NCBI GenBank assembly: GCA_014058105.1
Contig: JACGCM010001948.1
Coordinates: 5,146,001-5,210,000, forward strand
Direction: 5' to 3'
Source: Kingdonia uniflora
Lineage: Eukaryota > Streptophyta > Magnoliopsida > Ranunculales > Circaeasteraceae
DNA length: 64,000 bases
How positions within the stretch are numbered: position 1 is the stretch's first letter; the number at the start of each line of letters is the position of its first letter. Made by a program: the position numbers and the translations under genes. The notes under the pieces were generated by a model. That model ran no database searches and was not told the origin of the DNA. It worked only from the letters and a program-made list of their open reading frames with translations. Below are positions 9,901-22,025 of this stretch, piece after piece.

Positions 9901-12900
9901 ACACTACACTCGATGCCAGATCTCTTAAAGATTTCCTTGGCAACTAGTCTTGCCTTGACAAAATAATCTCTCCGAGTTAATTATATTTTCGTACCTTTCC
10001 CATTTATAACCAACATGATCAATTGTATTACTTCGCATTATGCGCAAGCTAAGCTCCGCTTAGATTCCAGATACCTACTTCTGTTAATGTACAATAACTT
10101 ACAACTATTTATAATAAGTGGCTCTGAATCTTCATCCTTGATGGCGTGCACAACAGTGAATATGAATACCTTATCGATAAATCTCAACTGAACGATCCTA
10201 CATTGTGCATATTACATACTTTTAATAGATCGAGATCTCATTATTATCATACATGTATGTGCCACTCTGGGTTAGTCTCGTAATGCATCAACTGGTCGCG
10301 TAGCTACTATTGCCTTGTTGATGGGTGGTTCCATCCTTAATGAATTGACTACACTATTAGTCATATTTGTCCCTTATTATGCAGCTCCCCAACTCAGAAT
10401 ACTTTCATCCAACGGTGCTCTGCACTAAGTGCGAGCCTCAGATTCGTTTACAGTACTAATTTCCCTGGAACGTTCTGCTGCAGTACTAGTTCCCCTAGAA
10501 CGTTATTCTGTGTAGGCGTATTACTTGCAGGTACATACACTTACGGTACTTTAATAGTGGCTATGAATGTGTCTAGCAATTCATTTATGACCTATTGGAG
10601 GTTTGTAGTCCGTTGAACCTTATTGTCACCTAACATATGTATAGGGATCTAGATGAGACAATGATGGTGCTTTCCAAGATCTTTTGGAAACATCCTCAGC
10701 ATTGACTATCATATCTATCTCCAAAGCTTGAAATATTGTCTCGTCAAAGTGATAATTATCTGCCCTACAGTATATACGCTGCCAGTATACGCTGCCAGTG
10801 GGGTCTAAATATCCAATGATAAATGCGAATCATAACTCACATAATACCAGGCCGACGTTGAGGGCCCAATCTTCATACATTGTGGTGCGATTGGTACCTG
10901 TACGGAACATCCAAATATTCACCGATGGGTAACACCGGGCTCCGACCCAGTTACTAGTCGCTTTTGGGAAAAAATAATTTGATAATTTGCTAAGGTTATC
11001 AGTGCTATAGGAGTAAGAATGCATATCCCACACACTAGCCATAAACTGTGATCGTAATAACAGTGGCCTAACAATTATCTTAAATCACTTGATTAGGTGC
11101 TCCGCCAATCCCAAGATGGGTATGGTATGGGGTATTCACGATGCTCAATCATCTATCCCATTAAGCGGTAAAATAATTATCAAAAGCCTGTGAGTCCAAC
11201 TCCCAAGCCCCCGTCATGTTGCATGGATCGACTTTGATCGGTGAATCCAGGAACTAAGCCTGTAATCGAATGACCTAAGTGAGAAGTTGTGATAACGTTG
11301 CATTCCTAGATTTTATTAGTAGGCAAACGTAAGACCATCTCCTAGATGCGCCTTTTATGACCATAAATATTCAAATGGGCCACTATGTGGATAGTAATGT
11401 CCACGTGTTTCCATGGATGTGTTTAGAATAAAGGCTGTAGATCCTACTCCACCTTGGTCATACTAGAATGAAATAATAGACTTTCCTTGAAAGCAATCGT
11501 TACACGTACACTCTCTAGATCTTATCTCTTTTTAAGGAAAGTTGAGATGTAATCTCGATAATTCTCCTCACTATTCGATCCCTGAGGAGTGTATTAAAAA
11601 CTGTTCTAATAGCATGTTCTAACCTTTAGACATGGTTTGAATACATAGAACCTTATTTGTCATTTTCTCCGTTAGTCATTACGTAATAAGTATTTTCATG
11701 TATCTTCCTAAACTCAGTAAAATCCGGCTGGATTTACTAGTTTATAAAGCAGACTAGATACCTTGTATTGTATCGTTAGAGAGTAATAGTGCGACACACT
11801 CAGTGCGTCCTATCATGTTTGCCGAGCTAATAATATTCATGTCATCCCCGATGTACAAGGTTAGACAAGAAATTTATTCATATTTCAAAGGGATCGAGTG
11901 CGTGGTACTAATTATCTTAGACATGTCGCTACTCATCCGATTATCGGTCATGCTCAATGAGCAGATAGATCCATAGGCAGGTTGTATGTAGTAGATCAAC
12001 TATCATACATAGAATTTAACTACTTCCCAAGCAATAAATTGAAATAATCACATAATAAAATCAAAGAACAATCTCACATAGATGGGATACCAAACCAGTG
12101 TATGTCACGAGCATTCTATTAAACTAAACACTTAAGAGTTCTTAACTTAGTCAATGAAAGAACTAATAAAGAAAAACTACTACTTCAAAAAGTAAAGCTA
12201 CTACTTGACAATGTTCTCTAGGTGACATCATTTATCTATTGAGAATTTACTACTGTTCATTCTTAGAACTTGATCCAATGCTGCATTGGTATCATGGGAG
12301 GAATCTAAAGCTGTAGACTCTGCCGTAGCGTCGTCAGTGCTAGCTGTGATCACGTGATAAGTCCGGGGATGATCTCTTTGGATCGTCTGGGGTACCTTGC
12401 AATCCTGTACCCGACTATCTCATATCCATTTTAGAATTCTTCCTATTCCATTTTGGTCCATTGTTGAACTTCTTGTTCCTCTTACCTCAGGTTACTGATG
12501 GCAAGAATTAAATCCTGTCATTGTTACCACCTCTCATTAATTTACGGTTGTAACCCTGTCTATAACTTCACCTATTACTAGACCCAATATTGTGTGACCT
12601 TGTAATATGCTTACTTTTAGTAGGCATAAGCTTGAGGTTCATAACCAGTAGCTCATTATTTTGCTCATAAATGAGGAAAACGTAAATTAGGTCTCCGTAC
12701 ACAGTAATCTATCAAATATTGGATCGGAAGCACAATATTTGAAGCATAGAAATTGTAATTGAATATTTCTAATATTCTATTTACCTCAACTATTTATCTA
12801 TGTGAGATTATAGTGGTGTTGTACTGCCGAACAAAAATTCTGCCACAGTCATATAATACTATCATAGTATAAGTTAATCTATTATCAGGCCTTCCTGAAT

Positions 12901-14130
12901 ATGGAGGCGAGGGTGCCAAAAAAAGCTCCTACTTTGTTATTTAGAGACTCATTGTTCTTAATAATAGTATTTTCCAGATTCTGCAATAGCAGATGGATTT
13001 CAGTAAGAATACAGGTCAAGTCTATTGGTACCTAAAATACAAATTACAGTATGGGAAGTACTCAATGTTTTGATTGTTACCAACATCTATTATGCATGTA
13101 GATCAATACCAGTAGTAGTACTTGATTAACTAATTAATTGCATTAAAGATAGATCATAGTATTTAGAATAAAGATAAATAACTCATTCCCAATTATGCTA
13201 TAGTTAAACCCTGTTCATATTCTAAAACTCATGAAATTCTTTTCTAATAATTAAATCCTAAATTTTACCCTATAAAAATGATGATCTTAATCTTAGATGT
13301 GTATTTTAATAGAATCTTAGCCAAAATTGTTATTCAAAACTACTAGATGTGTGATATCCTTATTCTGAGAACTAGGGTGTTCTAAACCCTCAAAATCTAT
13401 AAATGTAGGTATATTCTAGCCAAATGACCCTATTTGCTATGAATATGAGGGGTATTAGATGTTTAGCTGGCAAGTGGTCCCATCCTGAAGTCTGTTGGTT
13501 CACAAGATAGGTTGATTATGCCTATCTTTGAACTAGCATTCAAGGGTACTATAGGTTGCTAATAATATCTATATACCTCTAAATGTTATTATATAACATC
13601 TAATTATACCTGGATACAAAAAATTGATTCCTCAGATACCAAGTTTTTAGAAATAAGACTAAGTAAATTCCCAATTGAGCTCTAGTTATTTGCCCATGAT
13701 AATTAACTATGATTTCTATGACTCAAAGTCGCAAGCTAAATTAGTCTCAGTTTCGTACTATTTCTTATCCCTGATTATTATAATTAGTATCATAGGGGAA
13801 TACCAGCAATATTCTATTAGCAATCGTAAGATAATTAAATATGTATTACACCATTTACTTATATCACATATAACTGAGCCAATGTTCATATACGAGGCAC
13901 CTATTCCTAAAAAAATTTTAAAATTTTTTTTTCATAAAAAAATTCAAAATGGGTCCCCCACGGGGTAGGTCCAGTCAATAGGAATTTTTAAAAAAAAATG
14001 GGCTTAATTTGACAAAAAAGTGGACTATTTATAGCCGTTTTAGTGTCTGGATCGGTCTGACTCGGTCTGGGTCAAGGCCTGGACCGGGTTGACTTGGTCA
14101 GAACCGGTCTGACCCGGTCTGCCAAGTGCC
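9901..14130 (-). other. Interior of G, mostly unreadable pol/gag
   Basis: Expected to hold the upstream RT, integrase, protease and gag of G on the minus strand. I could recognise only weak gag-like basic text near 12430-12570. The rest is too decayed to assign domains by eye. Confidence 0.5.
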
Positions 14131-14138
14131 AGGCACGC

Positions 14139-14527
14139 ACAGGTCACACGTGCCACACACATGGGCTGCACACGTGCCACACACACATACTACATGTGTC
14201 ATACACATGGGCTATACATGTGCCTCGCACGTATCTGCCACGTCACTGCTCCAGTGGCCGTCTGGCAAATATTCTAATGACCGTCCGGTGAATATTCCAG
14301 CCAGTATTTTGGCAAACTTCTGACATCCGGTCTCCGGTGATAGTCCGGCGACTGCCATATGTTACAATATGTGCCACGCACGTGCCACATGTGCAGGTAT
14401 GCCAAACACGTGCCAGGCATCCCATATGTGCCACGTACATGCCAAACATGTTATACGTCCCACGCGTGCCAAACATGCCACACGTGCCATGCCACTTCTG
14501 CGTGCCACGTGTCCTCGACACGTGTCA
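14139..14527. promoter_or_regulatory. Cluster of seven CACGTG G-boxes in the G leader
   Basis: Seven CACGTG palindromes occur in about 390 bp, mostly as ACACGTGCCA or CACGTGTC, interspersed with ACATGTG and CACACATG variants. CACGTG is the plant G-box/ABRE core bound by bZIP and bHLH factors (established knowledge). Whether this is regulatory or just a degenerate CACGTGCCA repeat cannot be decided from sequence. It lies between the right LTR and the gag-like region, i.e. in the 5' leader of G. Confidence 0.55.
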
Positions 14528-14984
14528 CTGCTGATGTCACATTGGATAATGGTAACGTCACATCAGATAATTATTAAAAATAAAAAAATAATATTTTATT
14601 ATCTTGTTGACGTCATCGACAAAAAAAATACCGTTTTTGGTCGTGAAATTGCCTAATTTCAGCATGCTATTCCCGGCAATTAGGACATCTCCCTGAGATG
14701 TGCCATATACCGCTGGAAAGCTCTCGTAGTAGGCTATCCAACCAAAATGGTCTTACCTCTATCCAATATCCACAGCGAAAGATATATAAGTTTAATATTA
14801 TCCTTTATCAAGGGTATAAATCACCAAAAACCTTAATTTTTAATCTGAAAAAATTGGGAAATATGCTTTTGAATTCAAAAAATTGTAAGATACCTCTTCT
14901 CTTGATAGAATGGTTTCCCTGAAAACTTTAATTAGAAGGTAATTTTCTGCTCTACTCATTCCCAGAGCCTGCTTGGTCATAACG

Positions 14985-15254
14985 TGTTGAGAGATAATTG
15001 TTATAGAGCAATTGTATAATCCTATATCATATGAACAAAAGAGAAAGAGAGAAAAGAGAAATTTCTTATTGATTCATCATTGTGTTTTATGTACGTAATA
15101 CAAAAATATTTAAAGATAACCTTACAACAAAGGTTACCTAACCTACTCAAACTCTCCCCCATAACCCTATTGGGCCTATGGGCGTATTAGGAGTCTTAAT
15201 AGAACACCCCAACCGTGTTGGGATCCTAGCTTGGGCTGGACCCAACTCCTAACA
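14985..15254 (-). repeat. Right (5') LTR of G
   Basis: 270 bp, TGTTGAGAGATAATTG...CTCCTAACA, followed by the target duplication ATATA at 15255-15259. It aligns along its whole length with 7972-8293, apart from the AG expansion. Confidence 0.88.
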
Positions 15255-15259
15255 ATATA

Positions 15260-16747
15260 TGGTTTTTGCTTGTCACTTGATTTTACACCTGGCAAGATTG
15301 GATGGTAGTACTATTGGAGGCAAATTTGAGGTAAAAAGATCTCTGACTTAGTTTGCATGTGCTATGAACACTTTTGCCACCATTGTTGCATATAAAACTT
15401 ATAGTTTAATTTGTTATACTTGCAAGAACAAGCTGAATGTTTGTTTATGATTGTCTTGTGAACTACTGCTATTATAATATTTTGCAACCATTGTGAGCCC
15501 ATGAAGTTGTAATATTGAATTTGGCATATTCTTTGTTATGAAGTACTTTTGTGTTAGAAATTGTTATTCAGACTGAAGCTTTGAAGTATTTGTTATTGTA
15601 AAATTATGAAAATTTGAAATACTTGTTAGTGTGTGAAATGATTATTATATAGAATGGGCTATATTTTGTGCATGTGGAGTTGGTTTTTGTGGAAATTATT
15701 CAGACCCCTACAAGGGATTTTGATCTCTTACATGTTTCTGAATAATTTGATGACGCTCTTATAATACCTTTTTTTTGCGGAGCTGATGCTGCTGAGAAGG
15801 ATGAATTAAAAGCATTTGGGTATTGCAAAGTAAAGAGGTGTAGTGCCGAAAACACTCTTTAAAAAAAAATGTTGCGTGTGCCAGTTTGTAAAAATGGTCG
15901 GTTGCCTCCTCTTAAGCAACCAACCATACTGCTGCATATGCTCTAAGGTCCAAGGAGTTACTAGAGTTTGTTCCCACACCGGTTTAGGCCAATGAGAAGG
16001 AGGGTGACCTTATTGTAAGAGAGTTGAGAAACAAAATTCCCATGCATATAAGTACCATTAAGCTCTAACTGTTGCATGCATGCCATTTGTGTTTTATTTT
16101 TCCACATGAATTGCGTTATGCTCAGAATTGAACTCTTATTCTAACATTTACTTTTTTCCTTAGTACCCTTTCACACTTTATGCGTACAGTAGGCTAATGC
16201 TAAGGGCGATAGTTCATCAATCTTTTAACTATTTTCCTTCACACAAATTCTCTCATTCTTAACCACTTGCAACGATGGCTAGAGGTAGATGGGCACAACC
16301 TGACAACTCCCCTCCTTCTCTCACTGACGTTCCCAACCAAACTTTTCTGTGTGAAAAACCAATAGCGGTATCGGATATGGAAACCCTCAACTTAGTGGGG
16401 GAACGAACTAAGGCATGGGCTGAGAGTTTCGATGTCCAAGGTCTAGCAGGATTTCAAATCAAAATAGTGACCCCGGCTATAATTACCACTGGTGCCTATC
16501 ATTAAGACCCAAACCACCGATTGCAGAAGAATCAAGTATCGGTTGGGTGGTGAGCGGCTCGTGTAGCTAATGGGTGGGGTCTTGACAAATGGTTAAGTTT
16601 TAGGATTTCCGTGGATGGAGATAGTAACTACTAGCTCCATGTGTTAGAGGTAAAAAAAATATAAACTTGATTATTTTCTTCTAGTTGCATAATTTTCTCA
16701 AAGCTATATAATTTCCTTACATGGGATTCTTGTTAATGTAGTATTAG
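15260..16747 (+). other. Host flank with weak exon-like traces
   Basis: Continuation of the host DNA from 7966. Two stretches look exon-like on the + strand. Around 15290-15340 the text reads RLDGSTIGGKFE before a GTAAAAAG donor-like sequence. Around 15778-15840 it reads ADAAEKDELKAFGYCKVKR after a T-rich acceptor-like tract ending GCGG rather than GCAG. I cannot name the protein. These may be remains of one host gene disrupted by G, or chance. Confidence 0.3.
16275..16505 (+). CDS. Hypothetical 76-aa protein
   Basis: An ATG preceded by cttgcaacg, in a plausible plant start context. The product begins MARGRWAQPDNSPPSLTDVP and contains LVGERTKAWAESFDVQGLAGFQ. Composition looks coding-like (few rare residues, mixed charge), but no domain, signal peptide or membrane segment is visible. 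It ends at TAA 1.2 bp-scale short of any further frame continuation and no splice donor is obvious. It may be an exon of a larger gene or a retroelement gag start. The solo LTR begins 240 bp downstream. Confidence 0.35.
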   Translation: MARGRWAQPDNSPPSLTDVPNQTFLCEKPIAVSDMETLNLVGERTKAWAESFDVQGLAGFQIKIVTPAIITTGAYH

Positions 16748-17460
16748 TGTTGGGAAAAACCCCATGTGTTCTTTTTGTCTTGAATGTAAATTTGGTGTGT
16801 TTATTTTTAGTCCCATATTGGATAAGTGAAAAGAGAATTTTCATTTTATAATGGGTTGCATACTACTATCATATGTAAGTAGGTGGTGCCCTCACGTGTG
16901 TGTGAGGCGAGTGTGTGAAAACTTGTTATATGGGGACCCCCATGGGTTGTGTGCACGACCCGACCCACCACCTATACTATTTTTTAAAAGTTTATGATTC
17001 GGCCATGGGCTCATGGGGATTTTTAGTTTACACCTAGTATTTTTTGGGTGTTTATTTAGGAGTTGATTTTTCTCTCCAAGAATTACAACTCTTCGCAGAG
17101 GTGTTTCTTGGGGCACAACCCTGTCAACAGGTGCTTCATAAATGAAACTTTCTCCTATATAAATAACTACTTTCTCGATGTGTTTGACACACAGAAAAAT
17201 ACCCAAATCTCATTTTCCTTTTTTATTGCTTTCTTCTTGAGAGTAATATTACAGATAGTTCGACAGGCAAACCGACTTGAGTGCTTCAAGTCTGTACGAT
17301 TTGATCATTGTACCTTTGGAGACAGGCGCTATTATCTGTGAAGAACCATACGCAGGGTGAAATCTGTCTTAAGAAAATTACAGTGACTGCAAGCCTCGAT
17401 CTTTGGTTTTATATTTCCTTTTCGTTTATTTTTGTTTCATTTCAGAATACATGCGTAACA
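16748..17460 (+). mobile_element. Copia-type solo LTR, 713 bp, ATTAG duplication
   Basis: Starts TGTTGGGAAAAACC and ends GCGTAACA, with TGTT/AACA inverted ends. Perfect 5-bp copies ATTAG flank it at 16743-16747 and 17461-17465. GTCCCATATTGGATAAGTG-type text near 16811-16830 resembles a segment common in plant copia LTRs. No second LTR or internal region is present, so it is the product of LTR-LTR recombination. Confidence 0.9.
17156..17165 (+). promoter_or_regulatory. TATA box of the solo LTR
   Basis: TATATAAATA at about 410 bp into the LTR on the + strand, consistent with the TG-first orientation. Confidence 0.55.
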
Positions 17461-17465
17461 ATTAG

Positions 17466-18013
17466 GTGGCAGACGGGGAGAGGAGAGGAGTGCACACTTA
17501 TGGATGCTCAAGATCTTTTTAAGCATTTATATTTTGTACTTTCGTATTACTACTAGAATTACTTTTGCTAAACTTTTAGATTTTTTTTTAGGCTTATTGC
17601 TTAAGAAATCATGGTAATAAAAGGAGCCTCAACTATGTATGTCCTTAGTTTACTATATTGTCTTACTTATCCAAAAATGGAAATTATATATTCTATAAAT
17701 GTTCAATTTCATAAAAGCCCAAAAAAATTGAAAATATAAAGGTTTGCCAATATATTATTGCAGGAAACAGTCTCAAGTTAAGAATTTTCTCCCGCAGTTA
17801 ACACATCATCATCACATTGTTGGTATACATACGCATGAACCGCATTTCCACGTAAACTATCTCAAGCTAGTTGCAAGCTTTCAGTTTCTAATGATTAATT
17901 TTCCAGTGTGTATTCCCTTGGTCTAGTATTATGGCTTGCATTTAGAAATTGACATGCATGCGTGAGTACTTTGTTGATCTAGTCAAATAATCACAAACAT
18001 TCAGGTAGATATA
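17466..18013. other. Host flank before element D
   Basis: The text joins 16742 across the solo LTR (ATTAG then GTGGCAGACGGGG). A possible acceptor TATTGCAG occurs near 17755-17763. No reliable gene, RNA or repeat was identified. Confidence 0.3.
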
Positions 18014-18018
18014 AGGAA

Positions 18019-18937
18019 TACAATTATTTGTGCTCGTATTTAATGTATTTCGAGAAATATGTCAAACATATTCTTATCAATTAATGATCTAGAATTAAAC
18101 ATAAACAATCAATGGTAAAGACAAAGAATTAAATGACACAAGCAATTGTCCACCCTGTGAAAACTCCTTACTCTAGAGAAAAACTACAGGTCGTTGTAGA
18201 AGAACATGACAACCAAAAATCCACTAATCAAAGAGAGTTGAAATCTGAATTATACTTACAGAGTCGATAACCTCGTCTCGTGATTATCTTTCTTCTGATC
18301 CAAGCTTTACGCCCTATCTCTTTTGTTCTCGCAATGACTCTCCTTTGTTCTCGTAACGACTCTCCTTCGTTCTCTCAACGACTCTCCTTGATCTCACAGC
18401 AAGGAACACCATTCATAAATCACTCTAGAACAATATGTGGGAAGTAGGATAAACTAACTCAACATTAACCTCAATGTTTTTAGGTTTTTGATCGATGTCA
18501 AATTATCTCTCTGATAAAGGATATTGAGCTCTTTCGAAATAAACTTAGAGAAAAATAGAGAGAGGAAAAAACAAACAAAGTTTGCTTAAATAATACTAAA
18601 TCAGTTTTTCCCAAGACTCGTTTGAACGAAACTCAATGTCGTTTGAACGAGATGCCCAAATAAGCCTCCAGAAAAGTAGATTGAAACTCGATTTTTCCAG
18701 AATTCGTAGAACTCGTTCGAACGTGACCCAATGTCATTCGAACGAGATGCCCAAATAAGTTTTAAAAACTATTAAAATGTTTTTAATTCCATTTGGCAGA
18801 GTTCTACTTACCAATCATACCTTCTTAGTCGTTGGCTGATAGAAGACTTGTACGACGGTCTTCATTCAGTCACTGTCTTTGATTGAGATAACCACGGGAC
18901 TCAACATACACGAAATAAGACAAGCCAAAACCTTTCA
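18019..18937 (-). repeat. Left (3') LTR of D
   Basis: About 919 bp. Read on the minus strand it begins TGAAAGGTTTTGG. It contains TTGAACGA/GTTCGAACG motifs at 18620-18750 and the ATGCCCAAATAAG phrase twice. Purine-rich AAAAGAAGAGAT on the minus strand (plus 18938-18949) is the polypurine tract. Confidence 0.85.
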
Positions 18938-18949
18938 ATCTCTTCTTTT

Positions 18950-19700
18950 GGTTCATTTCGTGACAAATAAATAAAAAATAAGACCTACGCATTACTCTGT
19001 AGTACTTTCCAGCTACAGAGACAGTCTAGACCTTAGAAAGACACCACCCCTATCATTAACAGGTTCAATCTCTGAACCTCTTCTATCGATGATATCTTTT
19101 TACATCTCAACACTAATCAGATAGCTTGTTACTTAATATCTGCATACTCAACAAATTCGTTTATAATACGTGTGGAAAGAAGAACGCAAAACATTTTTAA
19201 ACACAGAACCACATAATAAGAAAAGAAATCATAAAAGAATCAAACCAGAAAAGTATTAGCATATGTCCATTCATTGTGATTTCCTGTCAAAGATACTCTC
19301 CCCCTTTTTGTCACGGAAGAAACAACTAATAACCATAATTTACTATTTAAAACAAAAAGAGATTATAACCATTGGACAATTAAAGAAACAAAAAATAGTA
19401 TTAGTCATACTACCAAAGTTAGTACATAAACTACTATCCTATGTGATCTTAGAACAAAACGAGTCTTACAGAGATGAACCAGAGACTAAAAAAACAATAG
19501 AGAACATATGTGAGATACCCAATTAATCAAGCATCCCCAGAACCAGAATCACACTCATACACACTACTCTTCTGTAGCTGATGAATTCACATAACCTCTG
19601 TCATCAATACACCCAACCGTGTATCAATATCGCCTAACCTGGTCTTCACCACCCCCATATCCATTGTGAAAGTCTGAAGCATATCCCCTACTCGTTGACC
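18950..19700. other. 3' untranslated-like part of D
   Basis: AT-rich region between the 3' LTR and the G-poor tract. A minus-strand open stretch (19587-19838, 83 codons) contains ALGDIDTRLGVLMTEV-like heptad text that could be the tail of an envelope-like or coiled-coil ORF of Sirevirus type. It has no diagnostic motif. Confidence 0.3.
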
Positions 19701-19707
19701 ATCAAGA

Positions 19708-20286
19708 ATGAATGCTGAGTTAAAGCGTGGCCATTTGGTTCCCACCCGTAACTTAAGTATCATATCGCACGCAAATGAAAACTCGAAAAGCTCTCCGCTG
19801 ATAAATGCCCAAACAACACTACCAAAACCAACAATCACAGGTACTCATACCAACTCAATCACCTATAAGAAAAACCCAGTTCAATCAACAAACCCAATCA
19901 CACTTCATACTCCACCAGCAGAACCACCAACAAACCAACCCAACATCTACAACCACACAAATGGAACCCCCAACTCCAACTCTTCAACACCCAATACAAC
20001 AACCAATCAGAACTTTAAACACAAAAATAATTACCTTATCCAAACCAACAAATCAACAATCGTCCAAACACCACCCCTTAATCACAAAGCCTGTTATCAC
20101 GATTTGGGAGTAATATACGAGGAACAAGGTATACAGAATCTAAGAATCAAAGTACAAATAGCAGATAATAAGTATAATTTGAACTTACTTAAGCCCAAAG
20201 TGCAACCTTGGGAAATCTCGAGCGAAACTGCCACAAATTGCTCGGGAAAACTCGGTAATCAAACCCCAAACACAAAGAAAACGTAA
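19708..20286 (+). CDS. Antisense T/N/P/Q-rich hypothetical ORF in D
   Basis: 192 codons plus stop without interruption, on the strand opposite to D gag. The product is rich in Thr, Asn, Pro and Gln (for example NGTPNSNSSTPNTTTNQN) and has no globular domain I recognise. The last 60 residues (LGVIYEEQGIQNLRIKVQIA...) are of normal complexity. The + strand from about 19820 to 20090 is strikingly poor in G, so the open frame may be a by-product of composition. A second overlapping frame (19805-20113) is also open, which supports that caution. Confidence 0.35.
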   Translation: MNAELKRGHLVPTRNLSIISHANENSKSSPLINAQTTLPKPTITGTHTNSITYKKNPVQSTNPITLHTPPAEPPTNQPNIYNHTNGTPNSNSSTPNTTTNQNFKHKNNYLIQTNKSTIVQTPPLNHKACYHDLGVIYEEQGIQNLRIKVQIADNKYNLNLLKPKVQPWEISSETATNCSGKLGNQTPNTKKT

Positions 20287-20439
20287 TTGCAAGAACCAGC
20301 CAACTTGAACCCTTTCCCAATTGAGTTTCAAGTAATCACAAGAGAGAGATAAATTACAGTGGGAGGTGGAGACACAAGTGAAAAAGACAAAGTAAAAAAA
20401 ATACAAAGTCGATGGTATGATTTAGAAAAACACAGGAGA

Positions 20440-20620
20440 CAGGTGGGTGACGACCAAACCACAATATCGTTCGAACAAAAAACAAAGTCGTTCGAATGAA
20501 GAAATAAATTTTGTCTAAGAACCACTGTATCTTAAAGTGGATAAAAAGAAATCACATCTCGTTCGGAGGAGCATACACCTCGCTCAAACGAAGTATCACT
20601 TTTGCTTAAAAATCACTGCA
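20440..20620. repeat. TTCGAA-type motif cluster in the D interior
   Basis: Contains cgttcgaacaaaa, cgttcgaatgaag and diverged copies (cgttcggagg, cgctcaaacgaag). The same motif type fills the LTRs of A, D and E. Confidence 0.7.
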
Positions 20621-20778
20621 TCTTGAAATTGATTAAAAAAAAGACCAAATATCATTCTAAAATATGGGCAGAAATAGGCGAACTCAAAGACATTAATTAA
20701 TCATCCAGTAACAACCAGACGCAAGTGATATAAGAGAAGAGTCGTGACTGTACGAGATAAAATAAAGACTACCTAATA

Positions 20779-20795
20779 CACTCCCCCTTAAAACA
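20779..20795 (-). promoter_or_regulatory. Internal polypurine tract of D
   Basis: On the minus strand TTTTAAGGGGGAGTG, a typical copia polypurine tract, lies about 1.8 kb from the 3' LTR. Sireviruses are known for multiple polypurine tracts downstream of pol, so this fits the lineage; the assignment is inference. Confidence 0.5.
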
Positions 20796-20879
20796 TGCAG
20801 AATCAAATCTATAGAGCACAACAAATACACAATATAGAGAATATTATTAATATATAAACAAAATAATGCAAAAGAAACT

Positions 20880-22025
20880 CGGTGTGTGTGTGTGTAGTCC
20901 AATCAAAGTCTGGACATTTAGACATATGAAGATCACTATTTTAGAAATATGATTCAACTTAGGCCTCTCATGGTTGGCCACTCAAAGTCACTAAGACTGT
21001 ACTAGGTATTACTCTGAAGAAATATGAATATGAGTAAATTGAAGTTAAAAATTCATAATCCAAGAAAGCAGCGCTATTTTACTGAAAGATCTCACAGAAG
21101 GAAAATTAATTATTTTTGGTGGTATCAAGTTAAATACCATATATTCTCCAACTATCATCTCCACTAAACCGATTGCACTAGATTTATAATCAACTAGGAC
21201 TTTTAAGGTAATAAAGAAGGCAAAGGTAGGCTAGTGATGAAGTAGGTGTTTTGCTGGCATTCTGAGGACAAATATAACTACCATCTCCGTTATTGTTATC
21301 GAGACACCTCCTTTCTCCTTCCTCTATTTTTTTTAATGTAATGTTTCTAGAGATATACTTGATCTTCTAGCAATATTTGAACTGACGCTTTAAAAAAGAA
21401 AGTCACATAGGCAATACTAATACACACAACACCCATCATACTTTTTCACTTCCTGTCCTTAGAACAAAAGGTTAAACGGGTATTGGCGTATACAAAAAAA
21501 TGGCTTATTTTAGGCTCAATGGGTATCTAGTGATTTAAAAGATTTTAGGTCAAGTATTAATATGCCAAAGACGGTGCAAATACCAATGCCTAAAATCATG
21601 TCCTAAGAGTTATACAATTTATCGCTTTGCCTCAAATCAAATAAAAAAAATATTCTAGTATTTTAACTTGACTTAGATGTTATTACCATCAATTGATAAA
21701 TGCATAAAATAAAAAAATCAGAAACAAAGAGAAATTTTGCGGGAAAGAATTTATTTAATAACACTCGAAGCTTGCACAAAATGCTAGATCCTCACATAAC
21801 GTTAGGTAACAAAGTACTTACATTTATCCTTAAGGTTTCTACTTACGACTAAATGCATAGACCATTGGCTCCAGTGGGGAATAAGTTATACCATATAGCT
21901 TAAGCATTAAATGAATATATTACACATAAATAAATCCTGAATATGCACATGCATAACTAAGATAGACTTTGATGAAAAATGAGAGGAAATAAACAAAAAG
22001 CACAAAAGAAAGGGCACATACCTGA
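20880..22025. other. Unassigned interior of D
   Basis: AT-rich. A (TG)n run lies at 20882-20896. I see no integrase, RT (YVDD) or RNase H motif on the minus strand where they would be expected. Just before it, on the minus strand, the protease-side text ends at GCGTCAG followed by GTATGTG, a splice-donor-like junction near 22020-22032. Confidence 0.4.

Larger units (their letters stand above)
7972..15254 (-). mobile_element. Decayed Ty1/copia element G with ATATA target duplication
   Basis: Both LTRs start TGTTGAGAGATAAT and end CTCCTAACA. Flanking 5-bp copies ATATA lie at 7967-7971 and 15255-15259. The polypurine tract AAGGGGGAG on the minus strand next to the left LTR gives the orientation. 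Inside, minus-strand pol remnants read as copia RT then RNase H moving leftwards. The internal region (8294-14984) is full of stops. No standard initiator-Met primer-binding site is visible beside the right LTR; the adjacent text is CGTTATGACCAAGCAGGCTC on the minus strand. Confidence 0.88.

Noticed and set aside
14094..14656. Several overlapping frames rich in Cys, His and Thr resembling a cysteine-rich protein
   Set aside because: They arise in all frames from the degenerate CACGTGCCA repeat; no frame is preferred, so not a zinc-binding protein.
16892..17556. Three open frames within the solo LTR
   Set aside because: They lie within LTR boundaries proved by the ATTAG duplication and have no protein motif.
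17744..17926. His-rich 60-codon frame
   Set aside because: Short, no motif, and composition explained by CAT/CAC runs.
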